64,000 nucleotides of DNA from an uncultured Selenomonadales bacterium. GTDB taxonomy: Bacteria > Bacillota > Negativicutes > Selenomonadales > Selenomonadaceae. The notes beneath the pieces are model-generated. The model was given only the letters and a program-made list of their open reading frames with translations, ran no database searches and was not told the DNA's origin. The position numbers and the translations under genes are program-made. Below are positions 24,495-34,567 of this stretch, piece after piece. The stretch covers positions 21,555 through 85,554 of the forward strand of contig OMWN01000099.1 of assembly GCA_900314765.1 (NCBI GenBank). The letters run 5' to 3'. Numbering within the stretch: position 1 is the first letter of the stretch; each line of letters starts with the position of its first letter.

Positions 24495-26719
24495 TATTTT
24501 TCCTTTCCTGAACCAACGGCTCGCGTCACACTGAAAACGTCCTTCTGGCGGCGCAGCTTCGTGATGATTTGCTCCACCTGATCCGCGCTTTTCACGTCGA
24601 GTCCCATGATGATTGTCGATGTCTTGTTGCGGCGGTTCGGCTTCGCGTTGATGGAATTTATGTTGACCTTCATCTCAGCCGGCACGGCCAAAAGTGTCGA
24701 GAGCACGCCCGTCTTGTCGTTGCAGACGATGGCAATCGAGACCGTGTAGACCTTGTCGAGTCCCACATCCCAATCGACCTCTATGACGCGCGAGAGGTCG
24801 CCCATGTCGTTTATCGCGTTCGGACAGTCGGCCCTATGAACCGTGACGCCGCGCCCGCGCGTGATGTACCCGACGATATGGTCGCCCGGGATAGGGTTGC
24901 AACACTTGGCGAGCCGCACGAGCAGACCTGCCTCGCCCGCGACGAGGATGCCGTGGCTCGCTTTTTTCTGCACGCCCTCGTGCGGCTTGAGCTCCGACAG
25001 GAGCTTCGATATATCGGGTGCCGTCGTCTTCTGGAGAAATTCTTTGTGCATCGTGATGAGCTTCGTCATCACACCTTTGACCGCGACGCCTCCATAGCCG
25101 ATGGCCGCGAGCAAATCGTCCTCGCTCGTCATCTTCAGCTTGTCCGCGACGTCCTTGAGACGCCCTTCCTTCAGCAAATCCTTCGGGTCGTAGCCAAGGT
25201 GCTTTGCCTCCTCGCGAATGAGCTCCATGCCGCGCTCAATATTTTCACCGCGCTTTGCCTTTTTGAACCACGAACGTATCTTGCTCTTCGTCTCACTCGA
25301 CGCCACGATGTTGAGCCAATCCGGCGACGGCCCATTGTTCGCCATGTTCGTGATGATGGAAACGATGTCGCCATTTTTCAGCTTGTATTCGAGCGGCACG
25401 AGCTTGCCATTCACCTTTGCGCCGACGCAGTGATGGCCGACCTCCGTATGAATGCGATAGGCAAAATCCAGCGGTATCGAGCCCTTCGGCAAATCGATGA
25501 CATCGCCTTTCGGCGTGAATACAAAGACCTCATCCGAGAAAACATCGACTTTCAACGCCTCGACATATTCCTTCGGGTCAGAGAGCTCCTGCTGGAGATT
25601 GACCATCTGCCGCAAGAATGAGAGCTTTTGGTCGTATGCCCCGCTCGCGTTCGCGCCCTTGCCTTTTTCCTTGTATTTCCAATGCGCCGCAACGCCGTAC
25701 TCAGACACACGATGCATCTGATACGTGCGAATCTGTATCTCCAGCGGATAGCCGCGCGTCATCACCGTCGTATGGAGTGACTGATAGCCGTTCGATTTTG
25801 GCATGGCGATATAGTCCTTGAACCGTCCCGGCATCGGCTTCCACATCGCGTGTATGACGCCGAGCACCGCATAGCAGTCCTTCACCGTATCGACGAGCAC
25901 ACGCACCGCCGAGAGGTCATATATCTCGCTGATGTCCTTGTTGTCGCGCTTCATTTTCTTGTATATGCTGTAGAAATGCTTCGCGCGGCCTCTTATCTCG
26001 GCTTTCATGCCCGCCTCGTCGAGCTTTTCGCGCAGCTGCTTTATCGACTCGTCAATGAACGCCTGACGCTCCTGCCGCTTTTGCTTGACGCTCTCCACGA
26101 GGTCATAGTATATGTCCGGCTCGAGATAATGAAGGCACAAATCCTCGAGCTCCCACTTTATGCTCGATATGCCGAGCCTGTTAGCGAGCGGCGCGTATAT
26201 CTCAATCGTCTCGCGCGCAATGCGCTTCTGCTTCTCGGCTGACACATATTTGAGCGTGCGCATGTTGTGCAGGCGGTCTGCGAGCTTTATGAGGATGACG
26301 CGAATGTCCTTCGCCATCGCAAGAAACAGTTTTCTGTAGTTCTCGAGCTGCTGTTCTTCTTTTGACTTGTACTTTATCTTGCCGAGCTTCGTCACGCCGT
26401 CGATGAGCATGGCGATTTCGTCGCCAAACTCCTCCTGCATTTCCTCAATCGTATACGTCGTGTCCTCGACGACATCGTGAAGAAGTGCCGCACTGATGGT
26501 CGCTTCATCGAGGTGCATGTCTGCCAGAATTTTCGCGACATGGAGCGGATGAATGATATACTCCTCACCCGACGCGCGCTTTTGACCCTCGTGCGCCGAC
26601 TTCGCGAGCTCGTACGCGCTCCAAATCACGTCGAGGTCGGCGTCTGGCTGTGTCTGTCTGACCGTTTCTATGATATCTTCTATTTTTACAGTTTCGCTTG
26701 CTTCTCTGCTCTCTTTCAT
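24494..26719 (-). CDS. rel: Bifunctional (p)ppGpp synthetase/hydrolase
   Basis: The 741-residue Rel/SpoT protein controls the stringent response. Domains in order: the HD hydrolase, intact with H57, H81-D82 and E85-D86 (ALLHDVVED); the synthetase with GRFKDYIAMPKSNGYQSLHT, whose RxKD motif marks a bifunctional enzyme rather than RelA; TGS (VFTPKGDVIDLPKGSIPLDF, ~390-450); the Cys-containing region LAKCCNPIPGDHIVG; and a C-terminal ACT domain (~655-735). Both activities should be functional. ATG 26719 follows AGGGGAG. It heads an operon with the MBL, PanE-like and OGG genes. Confidence 0.96.
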   Translation of the reverse strand: MKESREASETVKIEDIIETVRQTQPDADLDVIWSAYELAKSAHEGQKRASGEEYIIHPLHVAKILADMHLDEATISAALLHDVVEDTTYTIEEMQEEFGDEIAMLIDGVTKLGKIKYKSKEEQQLENYRKLFLAMAKDIRVILIKLADRLHNMRTLKYVSAEKQKRIARETIEIYAPLANRLGISSIKWELEDLCLHYLEPDIYYDLVESVKQKRQERQAFIDESIKQLREKLDEAGMKAEIRGRAKHFYSIYKKMKRDNKDISEIYDLSAVRVLVDTVKDCYAVLGVIHAMWKPMPGRFKDYIAMPKSNGYQSLHTTVMTRGYPLEIQIRTYQMHRVSEYGVAAHWKYKEKGKGANASGAYDQKLSFLRQMVNLQQELSDPKEYVEALKVDVFSDEVFVFTPKGDVIDLPKGSIPLDFAYRIHTEVGHHCVGAKVNGKLVPLEYKLKNGDIVSIITNMANNGPSPDWLNIVASSETKSKIRSWFKKAKRGENIERGMELIREEAKHLGYDPKDLLKEGRLKDVADKLKMTSEDDLLAAIGYGGVAVKGVMTKLITMHKEFLQKTTAPDISKLLSELKPHEGVQKKASHGILVAGEAGLLVRLAKCCNPIPGDHIVGYITRGRGVTVHRADCPNAINDMGDLSRVIEVDWDVGLDKVYTVSIAIVCNDKTGVLSTLLAVPAEMKVNINSINAKPNRRNKTSTIIMGLDVKSADQVEQIITKLRRQKDVFSVTRAVGSGKEK

Positions 26720-26771
26720 GCGGCCACATCTCCCCTGAGAAAGGATTAGTCATTACACATTTACATACGAT

Positions 26772-26780
26772 ATTATACCA
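26772..26780 (-). promoter_or_regulatory. Extended -10 promoter before rel
   Basis: TGGTATAAT on the minus strand lies in the 61-bp gap between recJ and rel, overlapping the end of recJ. It would allow rel expression independent of recJ. Confidence 0.45.
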
Positions 26781-28754
26781 TCATTTTCCCTGCGTGAATG
26801 TCTTTGACGCATTTAAATCCAATTTTTCTTTTGGCCTCGGGAGCATCCTGTACTCGTCATTGTCCTTCTTTATGAGACCGAGCTCCATGAAAATATCTAG
26901 ACATTTCCTCAGCGTATAAAGGGAATAATTGAGCCTCGTCGAAAGCTGCAGCTCCGACACGGCCGCGATGCCCGCCTGCGTCTTCGTCACGGCGCCCGAC
27001 AGCTCGCGAATGGCGATATACACGTTCGCGAGTATTTCCCTGTTCGGGAAAATGCGCCTGCTCATCGCCTCGCGCACGTCCTGCAGCTTTATCTGCACAT
27101 AGCGGTTGCCGTTCCACTCATCTATCTCGGGCATATACGCTATGTCGATGGGGCCGCCCGTCGCGAATGAAAGCTTCTCAGCCATGTTCCAGCCGATGGC
27201 ATGCACGTTGCCCACGTTGAACATCAGATGCCTTTTGTCCTCGCGTCCAACGAGGCGCGCGCCGTCCGCCACGGACTCATGCGCTATGAAAATCGGCCTC
27301 GGGTTGCCCATGCCATACGGCTCGAGTTTTGACAGCGTATCGACGAAGTCCGTGCTCACGTTCAGCGGCGACAGCTCTGCCTCGCCGCTCAGCACGGGTA
27401 TCATCTGCTCCGACGTCAAGTGCGCGTCTGCAAAAGCGTTGAGCTTCTCTTCGAGCTCACCAATTTTTTCAGGCTTTATCGTTATGCCCGCCGCCATCGA
27501 ATGACCGCCAAACTGAATCAAAGAGTCCTTTGCGCTTGTCAGCGCATCAAACATGTGAAAGCCCTCGATGCTGCGACATGAGCCTTTGCCAACGCCATCA
27601 TGAATGCCGATAACGACGGACGGCCGATAATATTTTTCCGTGATGCGCGACGACACGAGGCCGATGACGCCCGCATGCCAATCGTCGCCATACGCCACGA
27701 TGACCTTCGCCTGTGATGGGTCCTCGTAGCGCTTTTTTATTTGCTCCTCTGCCTGTGCGAGTATGTCGAGCTCTATTCTCTTGCGCTCCTCGTTTGCGCC
27801 GTCGAGCTCTGCCGCGAGCTCACGCGCTTTTTCCTTGTCGCTTGAAAGCAACAGCTCCGTGCCGATGGATGCTGTCTCGAGCCTGCCTGCGGCGTTGAGT
27901 CTCGGCGCGATGACAAAGCCCACTTGCCCCGACGTGACAGATTTCCCAGAGAGACCCGACACGTCAATCAGCTCATGAAGCCCGAGTATTCTCTCTGGAT
28001 TTTCATTTATGGCCTTGAGCCCAGCCTTCACGATTTTGCGATTTTCGCCTAAGAGCGGCACGAGGTCGGCAATCGTTCCGAGCGCCGCGAGCTCCAAATC
28101 GTACGCGTACTCCTCATTGTACAGCTGCTTCGAGAGCGCTTGGCACAGCTTGAACGCCACGCCCGCGCCGCAGAGGTCCTTGAACGGATATTTGCAATCT
28201 TTTTGATGCGGGTCAACAACGGCCACGGCTTTTGGCATGTCGTCGCCCGGCAAATGATGATCCGTGACGACGATGTCGAGCCTGTCCCTCACAGACTCGA
28301 CGATGTCCGCCGACGATATGCCGCAGTCGACGGTGACGACGAGCGACGCGCCCGCGTCAGCGATTTTCATCAGTGGCTCCGTGTGAAGACCATAGCCGAT
28401 TTTCCGCGTCGGTATGAAATAGCTGACATAGTCGCCCGCGCCGATGTGCTCGAAAAATCGCATCAAAATCGTCGTCGCCGTTATGCCGTCCACATCATAG
28501 TCGCCGTAAATAACAAAGCGTTCCTTGCCCTCTATCGCCTCGATGATTCTCTTCACGGCCTTGTCCATGTCCTTCATGAGAAAAGGATCATGATACGGCT
28601 CCGTCTCCGGCATCAAAAATTTTTGTGCTTCATCCACTGTGTCAATGCCGCGCGACATCAATATGCCGGCAATGACCTGCGGCACGCCAATCGCGTCGGC
28701 CAATTTTTTTTCGGCCGCCACGTCGTGCTCGCGCACGCACCATTTTTTCTCCAT
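26781..28754 (-). CDS. recJ: Single-stranded-DNA-specific exonuclease RecJ
   Basis: RecJ degrades 5' single strands in repair and recombination. The 657-residue DHH-family protein has motif I GDYDVDGITAT (Asp85/87/89), motif III TDHHLPGD (165-167), the DHHA1 region with GGHSMAAGI near residue 425 and the OB-fold domain after ~460. It also has a C-terminal helical extension of ~100 residues (WNGNRYVQIKLQDVRE onward), longer than E. coli RecJ (577) but common in Firmicutes. The ATG follows GGAG at 9 bases. It lies downstream of the secF terminator. Confidence 0.95.
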   Translation of the reverse strand: MEKKWCVREHDVAAEKKLADAIGVPQVIAGILMSRGIDTVDEAQKFLMPETEPYHDPFLMKDMDKAVKRIIEAIEGKERFVIYGDYDVDGITATTILMRFFEHIGAGDYVSYFIPTRKIGYGLHTEPLMKIADAGASLVVTVDCGISSADIVESVRDRLDIVVTDHHLPGDDMPKAVAVVDPHQKDCKYPFKDLCGAGVAFKLCQALSKQLYNEEYAYDLELAALGTIADLVPLLGENRKIVKAGLKAINENPERILGLHELIDVSGLSGKSVTSGQVGFVIAPRLNAAGRLETASIGTELLLSSDKEKARELAAELDGANEERKRIELDILAQAEEQIKKRYEDPSQAKVIVAYGDDWHAGVIGLVSSRITEKYYRPSVVIGIHDGVGKGSCRSIEGFHMFDALTSAKDSLIQFGGHSMAAGITIKPEKIGELEEKLNAFADAHLTSEQMIPVLSGEAELSPLNVSTDFVDTLSKLEPYGMGNPRPIFIAHESVADGARLVGREDKRHLMFNVGNVHAIGWNMAEKLSFATGGPIDIAYMPEIDEWNGNRYVQIKLQDVREAMSRRIFPNREILANVYIAIRELSGAVTKTQAGIAAVSELQLSTRLNYSLYTLRKCLDIFMELGLIKKDNDEYRMLPRPKEKLDLNASKTFTQGK

Positions 28755-28793
28755 TCCACTTCACTCCAAATCTCTTTTGATACTTATCATACC

Positions 28794-28840
28794 AAAAAAG
28801 GCTATCGATTTCATCACTTTTAATGAAATCAATAGCCTTT
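28794..28840 (-). terminator. Terminator of the tgt-secF cluster
   Basis: On the minus strand AAAGGCTATTGATTTCAT pairs with ATGAAATCGATAGCCTTT and is followed by TTTTTT. Confidence 0.9.
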
Positions 28841-28862
28841 AAATTCAAATGCTTATAAAATT

Positions 28863-29843
28863 TTATGCTTTCACTGCCTCAGCGTCGCCGCTGTATTTTT
28901 TTGCTCTGCGCTTTTCACTGAAATCTTTGAGCGAGACCCAAAGCGGGCTCGCGATGAAGATGGATGAATAGCAGCCGCTGAAGAAACCAACGAGCAACGC
29001 GAACGAGAAATCTTTCGTCGTGTCGCCGCCGAAGAAGTACAGCGCGAACGTCGTGAAGAGAACGGTGCACACCGTGTATATCGAGCGCGTGAGCGTCTGA
29101 TATATGCTCCTGTTCGCGAGCGCGACGACATTGCCGCCCCTGCGGAAATGAAGCTTCAGATTCTCACGTATTCTGTCGAATATGACAATCGTGTCGTTGA
29201 TGGAGTAGCCGACAATCGTCAAGAGTGCCGCGACGAATGACGAGTCAACTTGCTTCTGCGTGAACGAGAACACAGCGAGCACGACGAGCACGTCGTGAAC
29301 GAGCGCGAGCACGGAGGCAAGGCCAAACTTGAACTCGAAGCGTATAGAAACGTATATGACGATGAGCACCCACGAGAGGAGCGTCGCCCACAGCGCATTG
29401 AGCAAAAGCTCCGTGCCCATCGTGGCGCCGACTTTTTCCTCGCGCAGCACCTTGTACTCGCCGAGCTTGTCCTTGAGCGATGCCATGACGGCCTTGCGCT
29501 CATTTTCCTCGAGATCCACGGTGCGTATCATCACGTCAGTAGACTCCGTGACGTCCTTTTCTGCGCCCGAGAGCTGTATCGTGCTGTTGTCGAGGTCGTA
29601 CACTTTCATGACATCACGCACCGATGTGATCGCGACGGGTTGCTCAAATCTGAGCTCTATGATCGTGCCGCCCGTGAAATCGATGCCGAAATTGAACCCC
29701 TTCATGAACATACAGATGATGCCGGGGATGATGACGCAGAGCGAAATGAGATACCAGATTTTCCTGTGGCCGACGATGTCAAATCGTCCCTTCATGTATT
29801 CCTCATTTTGATCGACGCGCGTCTTTTTTTCATTTTTAGGCAT
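28863..29843 (-). CDS. secF: Protein translocase subunit SecF
   Basis: SecF works with SecD in the inner membrane and uses the proton motive force to pull exported proteins through SecYEG. The 326-residue protein has the family topology: TM1 near residue 30 (WYLISLCVIIPGIICMF), FNFGIDFTGG just after it, a periplasmic domain, then five TMs including VGYSINDTIVIFDRIREN (D/R proton path). ATG 29843 lies 7 bases after GGAGGTG and overlaps secD; the longer upstream frame is inside secD. Confidence 0.96.
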   Translation of the reverse strand: MPKNEKKTRVDQNEEYMKGRFDIVGHRKIWYLISLCVIIPGIICMFMKGFNFGIDFTGGTIIELRFEQPVAITSVRDVMKVYDLDNSTIQLSGAEKDVTESTDVMIRTVDLEENERKAVMASLKDKLGEYKVLREEKVGATMGTELLLNALWATLLSWVLIVIYVSIRFEFKFGLASVLALVHDVLVVLAVFSFTQKQVDSSFVAALLTIVGYSINDTIVIFDRIRENLKLHFRRGGNVVALANRSIYQTLTRSIYTVCTVLFTTFALYFFGGDTTKDFSFALLVGFFSGCYSSIFIASPLWVSLKDFSEKRRAKKYSGDAEAVKA

Positions 29844-31080
29844 TATGCGGCACCTCCTTTGCGGTGCTGCCCATGCCAGCGCCAAAGAAGAACGGATTGT
29901 GGAAAATATTTGCTCCGATGAGCAACTTCAGCATGAACTGCGTCAGCGAAATCGCCGTAATCATCGAGAGGATGACACCAAGGCCGAGCGTAATGGCGAA
30001 GCCACGTATCGAGCCCGTGCCGAACATGAACAGCACGATTGACGCGATGATGGTCGTGATGTTCGAGTCGAAAATCGTCGTGAACGCGCGCTTGAAGCCC
30101 GAGTTCATCGCCATCCTCATCGTCTTGCCTGTCTTGAGCTCCTCTTTGAAATGCTCAAATATGAGGACGTTCGCGTCGACCGCCATGCCTATCGACAATA
30201 TGATGCCCGCAACACCCGGCAGCGTCAGCGTCGCGTCGAGGAACTTCAGCGCGGCGAGCAGCATGAGGACGTACGCCATGAGGCTGATGTCCGCAATGAA
30301 GCCCGACAGGCGATAAAACGCAATCATGAACAGAAGCACAGCTCCGATGCCGATGGAAAATGCAAATTCACTCTTGTCTTTCGAATCTTGACCGAGCGTC
30401 GGACCAACCGTGCGCGTCTCGATGATGTTCACCTTGACCGGCAGTGCACCACTGCTGAGCAGTATCGCGAGATTGTGCGCTTCCTCGAGCGTGCGCGAGC
30501 CCGTGATGACAGCTTTGCCGCCCATGATTGGCTCATTGACGTTTGGCGCCGTCAGCACCTCGCCATCAAGCAAGATTGCGATGCGGCGGCCGACATTCTT
30601 CGACGTGAGCTCACCAAACTTCTGGCCGCCCTCGTCAGAGAACTCGAGCGCGACGAGATTCTGTCCGCTCTGGTCTGTCTGCTCTTTCGCGTCCTTGAGG
30701 TCCGTACCCGTGAGGACGGTGTTGCCTTCCTCATCCTTGAACTCAAGCATGGCCGTCTTGCCGATGACCTGTATAGCCTTGTCTGGGTCATTGATGCCCG
30801 GCAGCTCGACGATGATGCGGCGCTCACCTTGGCGCTGGATGATAGGCTCCGTGAGGCCGAGCTCATTGACGCGCTTCTCCATGATGTGCGTCACGCGTTC
30901 CATCGCGTCGTCATTGACCTGTGCCTCCGGCGTGTCCTCCGCCTCGAGCACCACATGTGTGCCGCCCTGCAAATCGAGGCCCTGCCTGATTGAGTACGCC
31001 AGTGGCGACACGAATGCGATGAAAAGCCCGACTATCACCGCGACGACGATGATGAGCTTGCCAAATTCTCCTTTTCTCAA
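29836..31080 (-). CDS. secD: Protein translocase subunit SecD
   Basis: The 414-residue SecD has an N-terminal TM (8-28), the GLDLQGGTHVVLEAE motif, the P1 periplasmic domain (RRIIVELPGINDP, ~110-220) and a C-terminal RND-type bundle with GMAVDANVLIFEHFKEELK carrying the conserved Asp-Arg/Lys relay. It is shorter than E. coli SecD (615) but normal for Firmicutes. The start is TTG 31080 after AAGGAA. It overlaps secF by 8 bases. Confidence 0.96.
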   Translation of the reverse strand: MRKGEFGKLIIVVAVIVGLFIAFVSPLAYSIRQGLDLQGGTHVVLEAEDTPEAQVNDDAMERVTHIMEKRVNELGLTEPIIQRQGERRIIVELPGINDPDKAIQVIGKTAMLEFKDEEGNTVLTGTDLKDAKEQTDQSGQNLVALEFSDEGGQKFGELTSKNVGRRIAILLDGEVLTAPNVNEPIMGGKAVITGSRTLEEAHNLAILLSSGALPVKVNIIETRTVGPTLGQDSKDKSEFAFSIGIGAVLLFMIAFYRLSGFIADISLMAYVLMLLAALKFLDATLTLPGVAGIILSIGMAVDANVLIFEHFKEELKTGKTMRMAMNSGFKRAFTTIFDSNITTIIASIVLFMFGTGSIRGFAITLGLGVILSMITAISLTQFMLKLLIGANIFHNPFFFGAGMGSTAKEVPHNA

Positions 31081-31104
31081 ATCGTTCCTTCCCTTCCTTA
31101 TATT

Positions 31105-31458
31105 TTACAAATGCTCTTTCTTCCATTCCTCAATATACGCGATGACACGCTCACGCACCGCGTCCGCGTCGAGATTGTCCGTCTCGAGATACAGATTCGC
31201 ATGGGCGCGCGCGTCTGCCAGCCTTTTATGCTGAACGACAAGTCTTTCTTCATCCCAATAGACGAGTCGACGCTTCTTTATCGCTGGCAATGTCGCGTCA
31301 ATCATCACGAGAATATCGGGATGATGCTTGTCCCAGAAATTATGAATGCCCGAGTGCTCCTGCGCGACGTTGTAAGCGTCGTAGCCGGCATCACGGAGTC
31401 CCTTCACGAGCGTTGTTTTGCCAGACGCACATACACCTACGATTGCTATTCGCACCAC
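31105..31458 (-). CDS. Small P-loop NTPase, unknown function
   Basis: The 117-residue protein starts with a Walker A loop, IAIVGVCASGKTTLVKGL. It continues with a plausible adenylate-kinase-like core: HHPDILVMIDATLPAIKKRR, with the strand ILVMID in the position of a Walker B. It ends in a Trp/Lys-rich helix (YIEEWKKEHL). I cannot assign a substrate; small kinases and nucleotide-binding switch proteins both fit. GTG 31458 was chosen six bases after GGAAGG; a GTG on either side is possible. It sits 24 bp before secD and 57 bp after the phosphatase gene, all on one strand. Confidence 0.7.
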   Translation of the reverse strand: MVRIAIVGVCASGKTTLVKGLRDAGYDAYNVAQEHSGIHNFWDKHHPDILVMIDATLPAIKKRRLVYWDEERLVVQHKRLADARAHANLYLETDNLDADAVRERVIAYIEEWKKEHL

Positions 31459-31515
31459 ACTCACCCTTCCAAAATATCAAAAGCGAAGATTTGCAATCAC
31501 ATCATTAGCACCGCA

Positions 31516-32226
31516 TCACACACGATACGTCGCTGAGAATGTATCGACTTTCGGGCTCACGCGCGCACCGTCGGTGATGCCCATGACGACGACCGTCATA
31601 TCGTCTGCTGGCTGATTTTTGTCCATCTCAATGGCATAGTCCATGATGCTCTTTGCTATGAAATCCACATCATCAGCCGTATTGTCACGGATAATGCCCA
31701 TGATTTTGTTGAAATCAGCTTGGCTGCTGTTTCGCTTTTTGCCTGCGGCCTGTATGCCGTCCGTATACGAGACGACAACCATGCCCGCCTCAAACGGCAC
31801 CTCATATATGAGCGGCTTCATGTGGCGATTGACACCAATCGGCCCCACCTCGTCATCATAGACCGTCTCATATTCCTCCGTCTTTACGATGACGGGGCAA
31901 TTCGAGTTGCGGCTGATGACGACAGTCTCCGTGTCGATGTCGGCACTCAGCACCGTGAGCGTGCACGACACCTTACGATCCTTCATCGCGTAGAGATAGT
32001 CATGCACCGCGCGAGCCACGGCGCCATCACGCGCACCGTCAGATATGAGCTCCGTCGCCTTGTTCACGACCCAGCTCGACGTGTGATGCGCCGCGAGGCC
32101 ATTGCCCTGACCGTCAGCGATGATGGCCGATATGCCGCCATGCGGGCGCTCTGCGATGTCGCAGCTGTCGCCGCAATACTCCATAGCATATTTTGATGTC
32201 CTTGCAATGCCGATTTTGATTTCCAT
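31516..32226 (-). CDS. SpoIIE-type PP2C serine phosphatase, stand-alone domain
   Basis: The 236-residue protein is a bare PPM/SpoIIE phosphatase domain without membrane or sensor modules. Metal-binding motifs are visible: CGDSCDIAER (early Asp), IIADGQGNGLAAHH (motif with Asp and Gly), VVSYTDGI and the late ADDMTVVVM. Such phosphatases usually dephosphorylate anti-sigma antagonists, but no STAS or RsbW-like gene is close. ATG 32226 was chosen 8 bases after AAGG; a GTG three codons earlier would overlap the SD. It is placed between fthC and the NTPase gene within the sec cluster. Confidence 0.85.
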   Translation of the reverse strand: MEIKIGIARTSKYAMEYCGDSCDIAERPHGGISAIIADGQGNGLAAHHTSSWVVNKATELISDGARDGAVARAVHDYLYAMKDRKVSCTLTVLSADIDTETVVISRNSNCPVIVKTEEYETVYDDEVGPIGVNRHMKPLIYEVPFEAGMVVVSYTDGIQAAGKKRNSSQADFNKIMGIIRDNTADDVDFIAKSIMDYAIEMDKNQPADDMTVVVMGITDGARVSPKVDTFSATYRV

Positions 32227-32248
32227 TTCGCTCACCTTGATACATTGC

Positions 32249-32830
32249 TCATTTTTGCTTGCAATCTATGATTCCGCTCTCCGTCACGATTTTATCGACC
32301 TTCTCGTCATTATCGGACATCGGAAGCGTCTCAAAAATCTGGCAGTCATACGTCAGCGCCACGCGACGCGCCTTCACTGCGCTCTTAAGGAAATTGTCAT
32401 AGTAGCCGCCGCCCATGCCGAGGCGATCGCCGCTGCGCGTGAATGCGACGCCCGGGACGAGCACGAGGTCTATCTTCTCTGGTTCCACGATGGTCTTTGC
32501 GTCCTCGCGAACCGTCAAAATGTCATATTTGCCGGGCTCAAGGTCGAGCATGGACTTGAGGCGCACGGCCTCCATCGCGCTGTTGCCGACAATATATGGC
32601 AGGCAGACCGTCTTGCCAGAGCCCAAAAGGTCGAGAATGATATTCTCCGTGTGCACCTCCTCATCCATCGAGGCATAGAGGAACACACAGCGCGCCCCGA
32701 GATATTCGTCCATGTCAAACAGCAACTTTTGTATCTTGTCGCTCGCCTCTGCGCGCGCATCTTCCGTCATACCGCGACGCGCGGCGAGTGCCTTGCGACG
32801 TATCAGGCGTTTTTCCTCATACATATCCAT
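32249..32830 (-). CDS. 5-formyltetrahydrofolate cyclo-ligase
   Basis: The 193-residue enzyme converts 5-formyl-THF to 5,10-methenyl-THF with ATP. The diagnostic segment is VPGVAFTRSGDRLGMGGGYYDNFL (in two parts: VPGVAFTRSGDRLG and MGGGYYDNFL) at ~130-155, and the N-terminus has the usual RRKALAARRGM helix. ATG 32830 follows GAGGA at 10 bases; the TTG just before it is an alternative start. It lies 6 bp after yajC. Confidence 0.93.
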   Translation of the reverse strand: MDMYEEKRLIRRKALAARRGMTEDARAEASDKIQKLLFDMDEYLGARCVFLYASMDEEVHTENIILDLLGSGKTVCLPYIVGNSAMEAVRLKSMLDLEPGKYDILTVREDAKTIVEPEKIDLVLVPGVAFTRSGDRLGMGGGYYDNFLKSAVKARRVALTYDCQIFETLPMSDNDEKVDKIVTESGIIDCKQK

Positions 32831-32836
32831 CAAGTT

Positions 32837-33178
32837 TTATTCCTCTTTCTTGTCATCCTTGCTCTCGGTCTGCTCGCTCTCGTCATCATTTCTCATCGAG
32901 ATGCCCTGCGAGATATTCGCGTTGATGGAGGCGCGCGACACCTTTATGACGACGCCGTCGGCAATCTCGAGCATGATGGTCTTCGCATCAAGCTCGACAA
33001 TCTCGCCATATATGCCGCCAATCGTCACGACCTTGTTGCCCTTGTGCAGATTCGCGAGCATCTCGCCGCGCTTTTTGCGCTCTTTGCTCTGCGGACGAAT
33101 CAGCAGGAAATAAAAGAGGGCAAACATCACGACAATCGGTCCGTAAGTAGTAAGCATGGCCAAAGTTTCTTGATCCAA
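32837..33178 (-). CDS. yajC: Preprotein translocase subunit YajC
   Basis: The 113-residue protein has one TM helix (residues ~13-30, IVVMFALFYFLLIRPQ) followed by the hallmark RPQSKERKK and the small soluble fold GNKVVTIGGIYGEIVELD. A highly acidic tail (NDDESEQTESKDDKKEE) ends it. YajC associates with SecDF. The start is TTG 33178, eight bases after AGGAGG. A possible internal -10 (TATAAT) lies in the 76-bp gap to tgt. Confidence 0.95.
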   Translation of the reverse strand: MDQETLAMLTTYGPIVVMFALFYFLLIRPQSKERKKRGEMLANLHKGNKVVTIGGIYGEIVELDAKTIMLEIADGVVIKVSRASINANISQGISMRNDDESEQTESKDDKKEE

Positions 33179-33254
33179 AATGAATTCCTCCTAAAAAATT
33201 GTAAATGTAAAAATCCAATTAAACATTATACTACAAATGCCACCTATTTGTCTT

Positions 33255-34388
<1,134 letters not shown>

Positions 34389-34500
34389 TTAGATTCAAAT
34401 GAATGATGATTGAGTCTTGATGACATTCTTTTATCATCGTCTCATTAAAATTGAAATCAGATTCTTTGATATTTTATCATGTTTCGCGCTAAAAATGCAA

Positions 34501-34530
34501 AAGAAAAAGGACACCGAGCGAACGGTGTCC
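34501..34530 (-). terminator. Terminator of the SLH porin gene
   Basis: The perfect 8-bp stem GGACACCG / CGGTGTCC on the minus strand is followed by TTTTTCTTTT. Confidence 0.9.
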
Positions 34531-34567
34531 AAATGATTTATGTAAGACAAATGACGAAGCGAATTTA

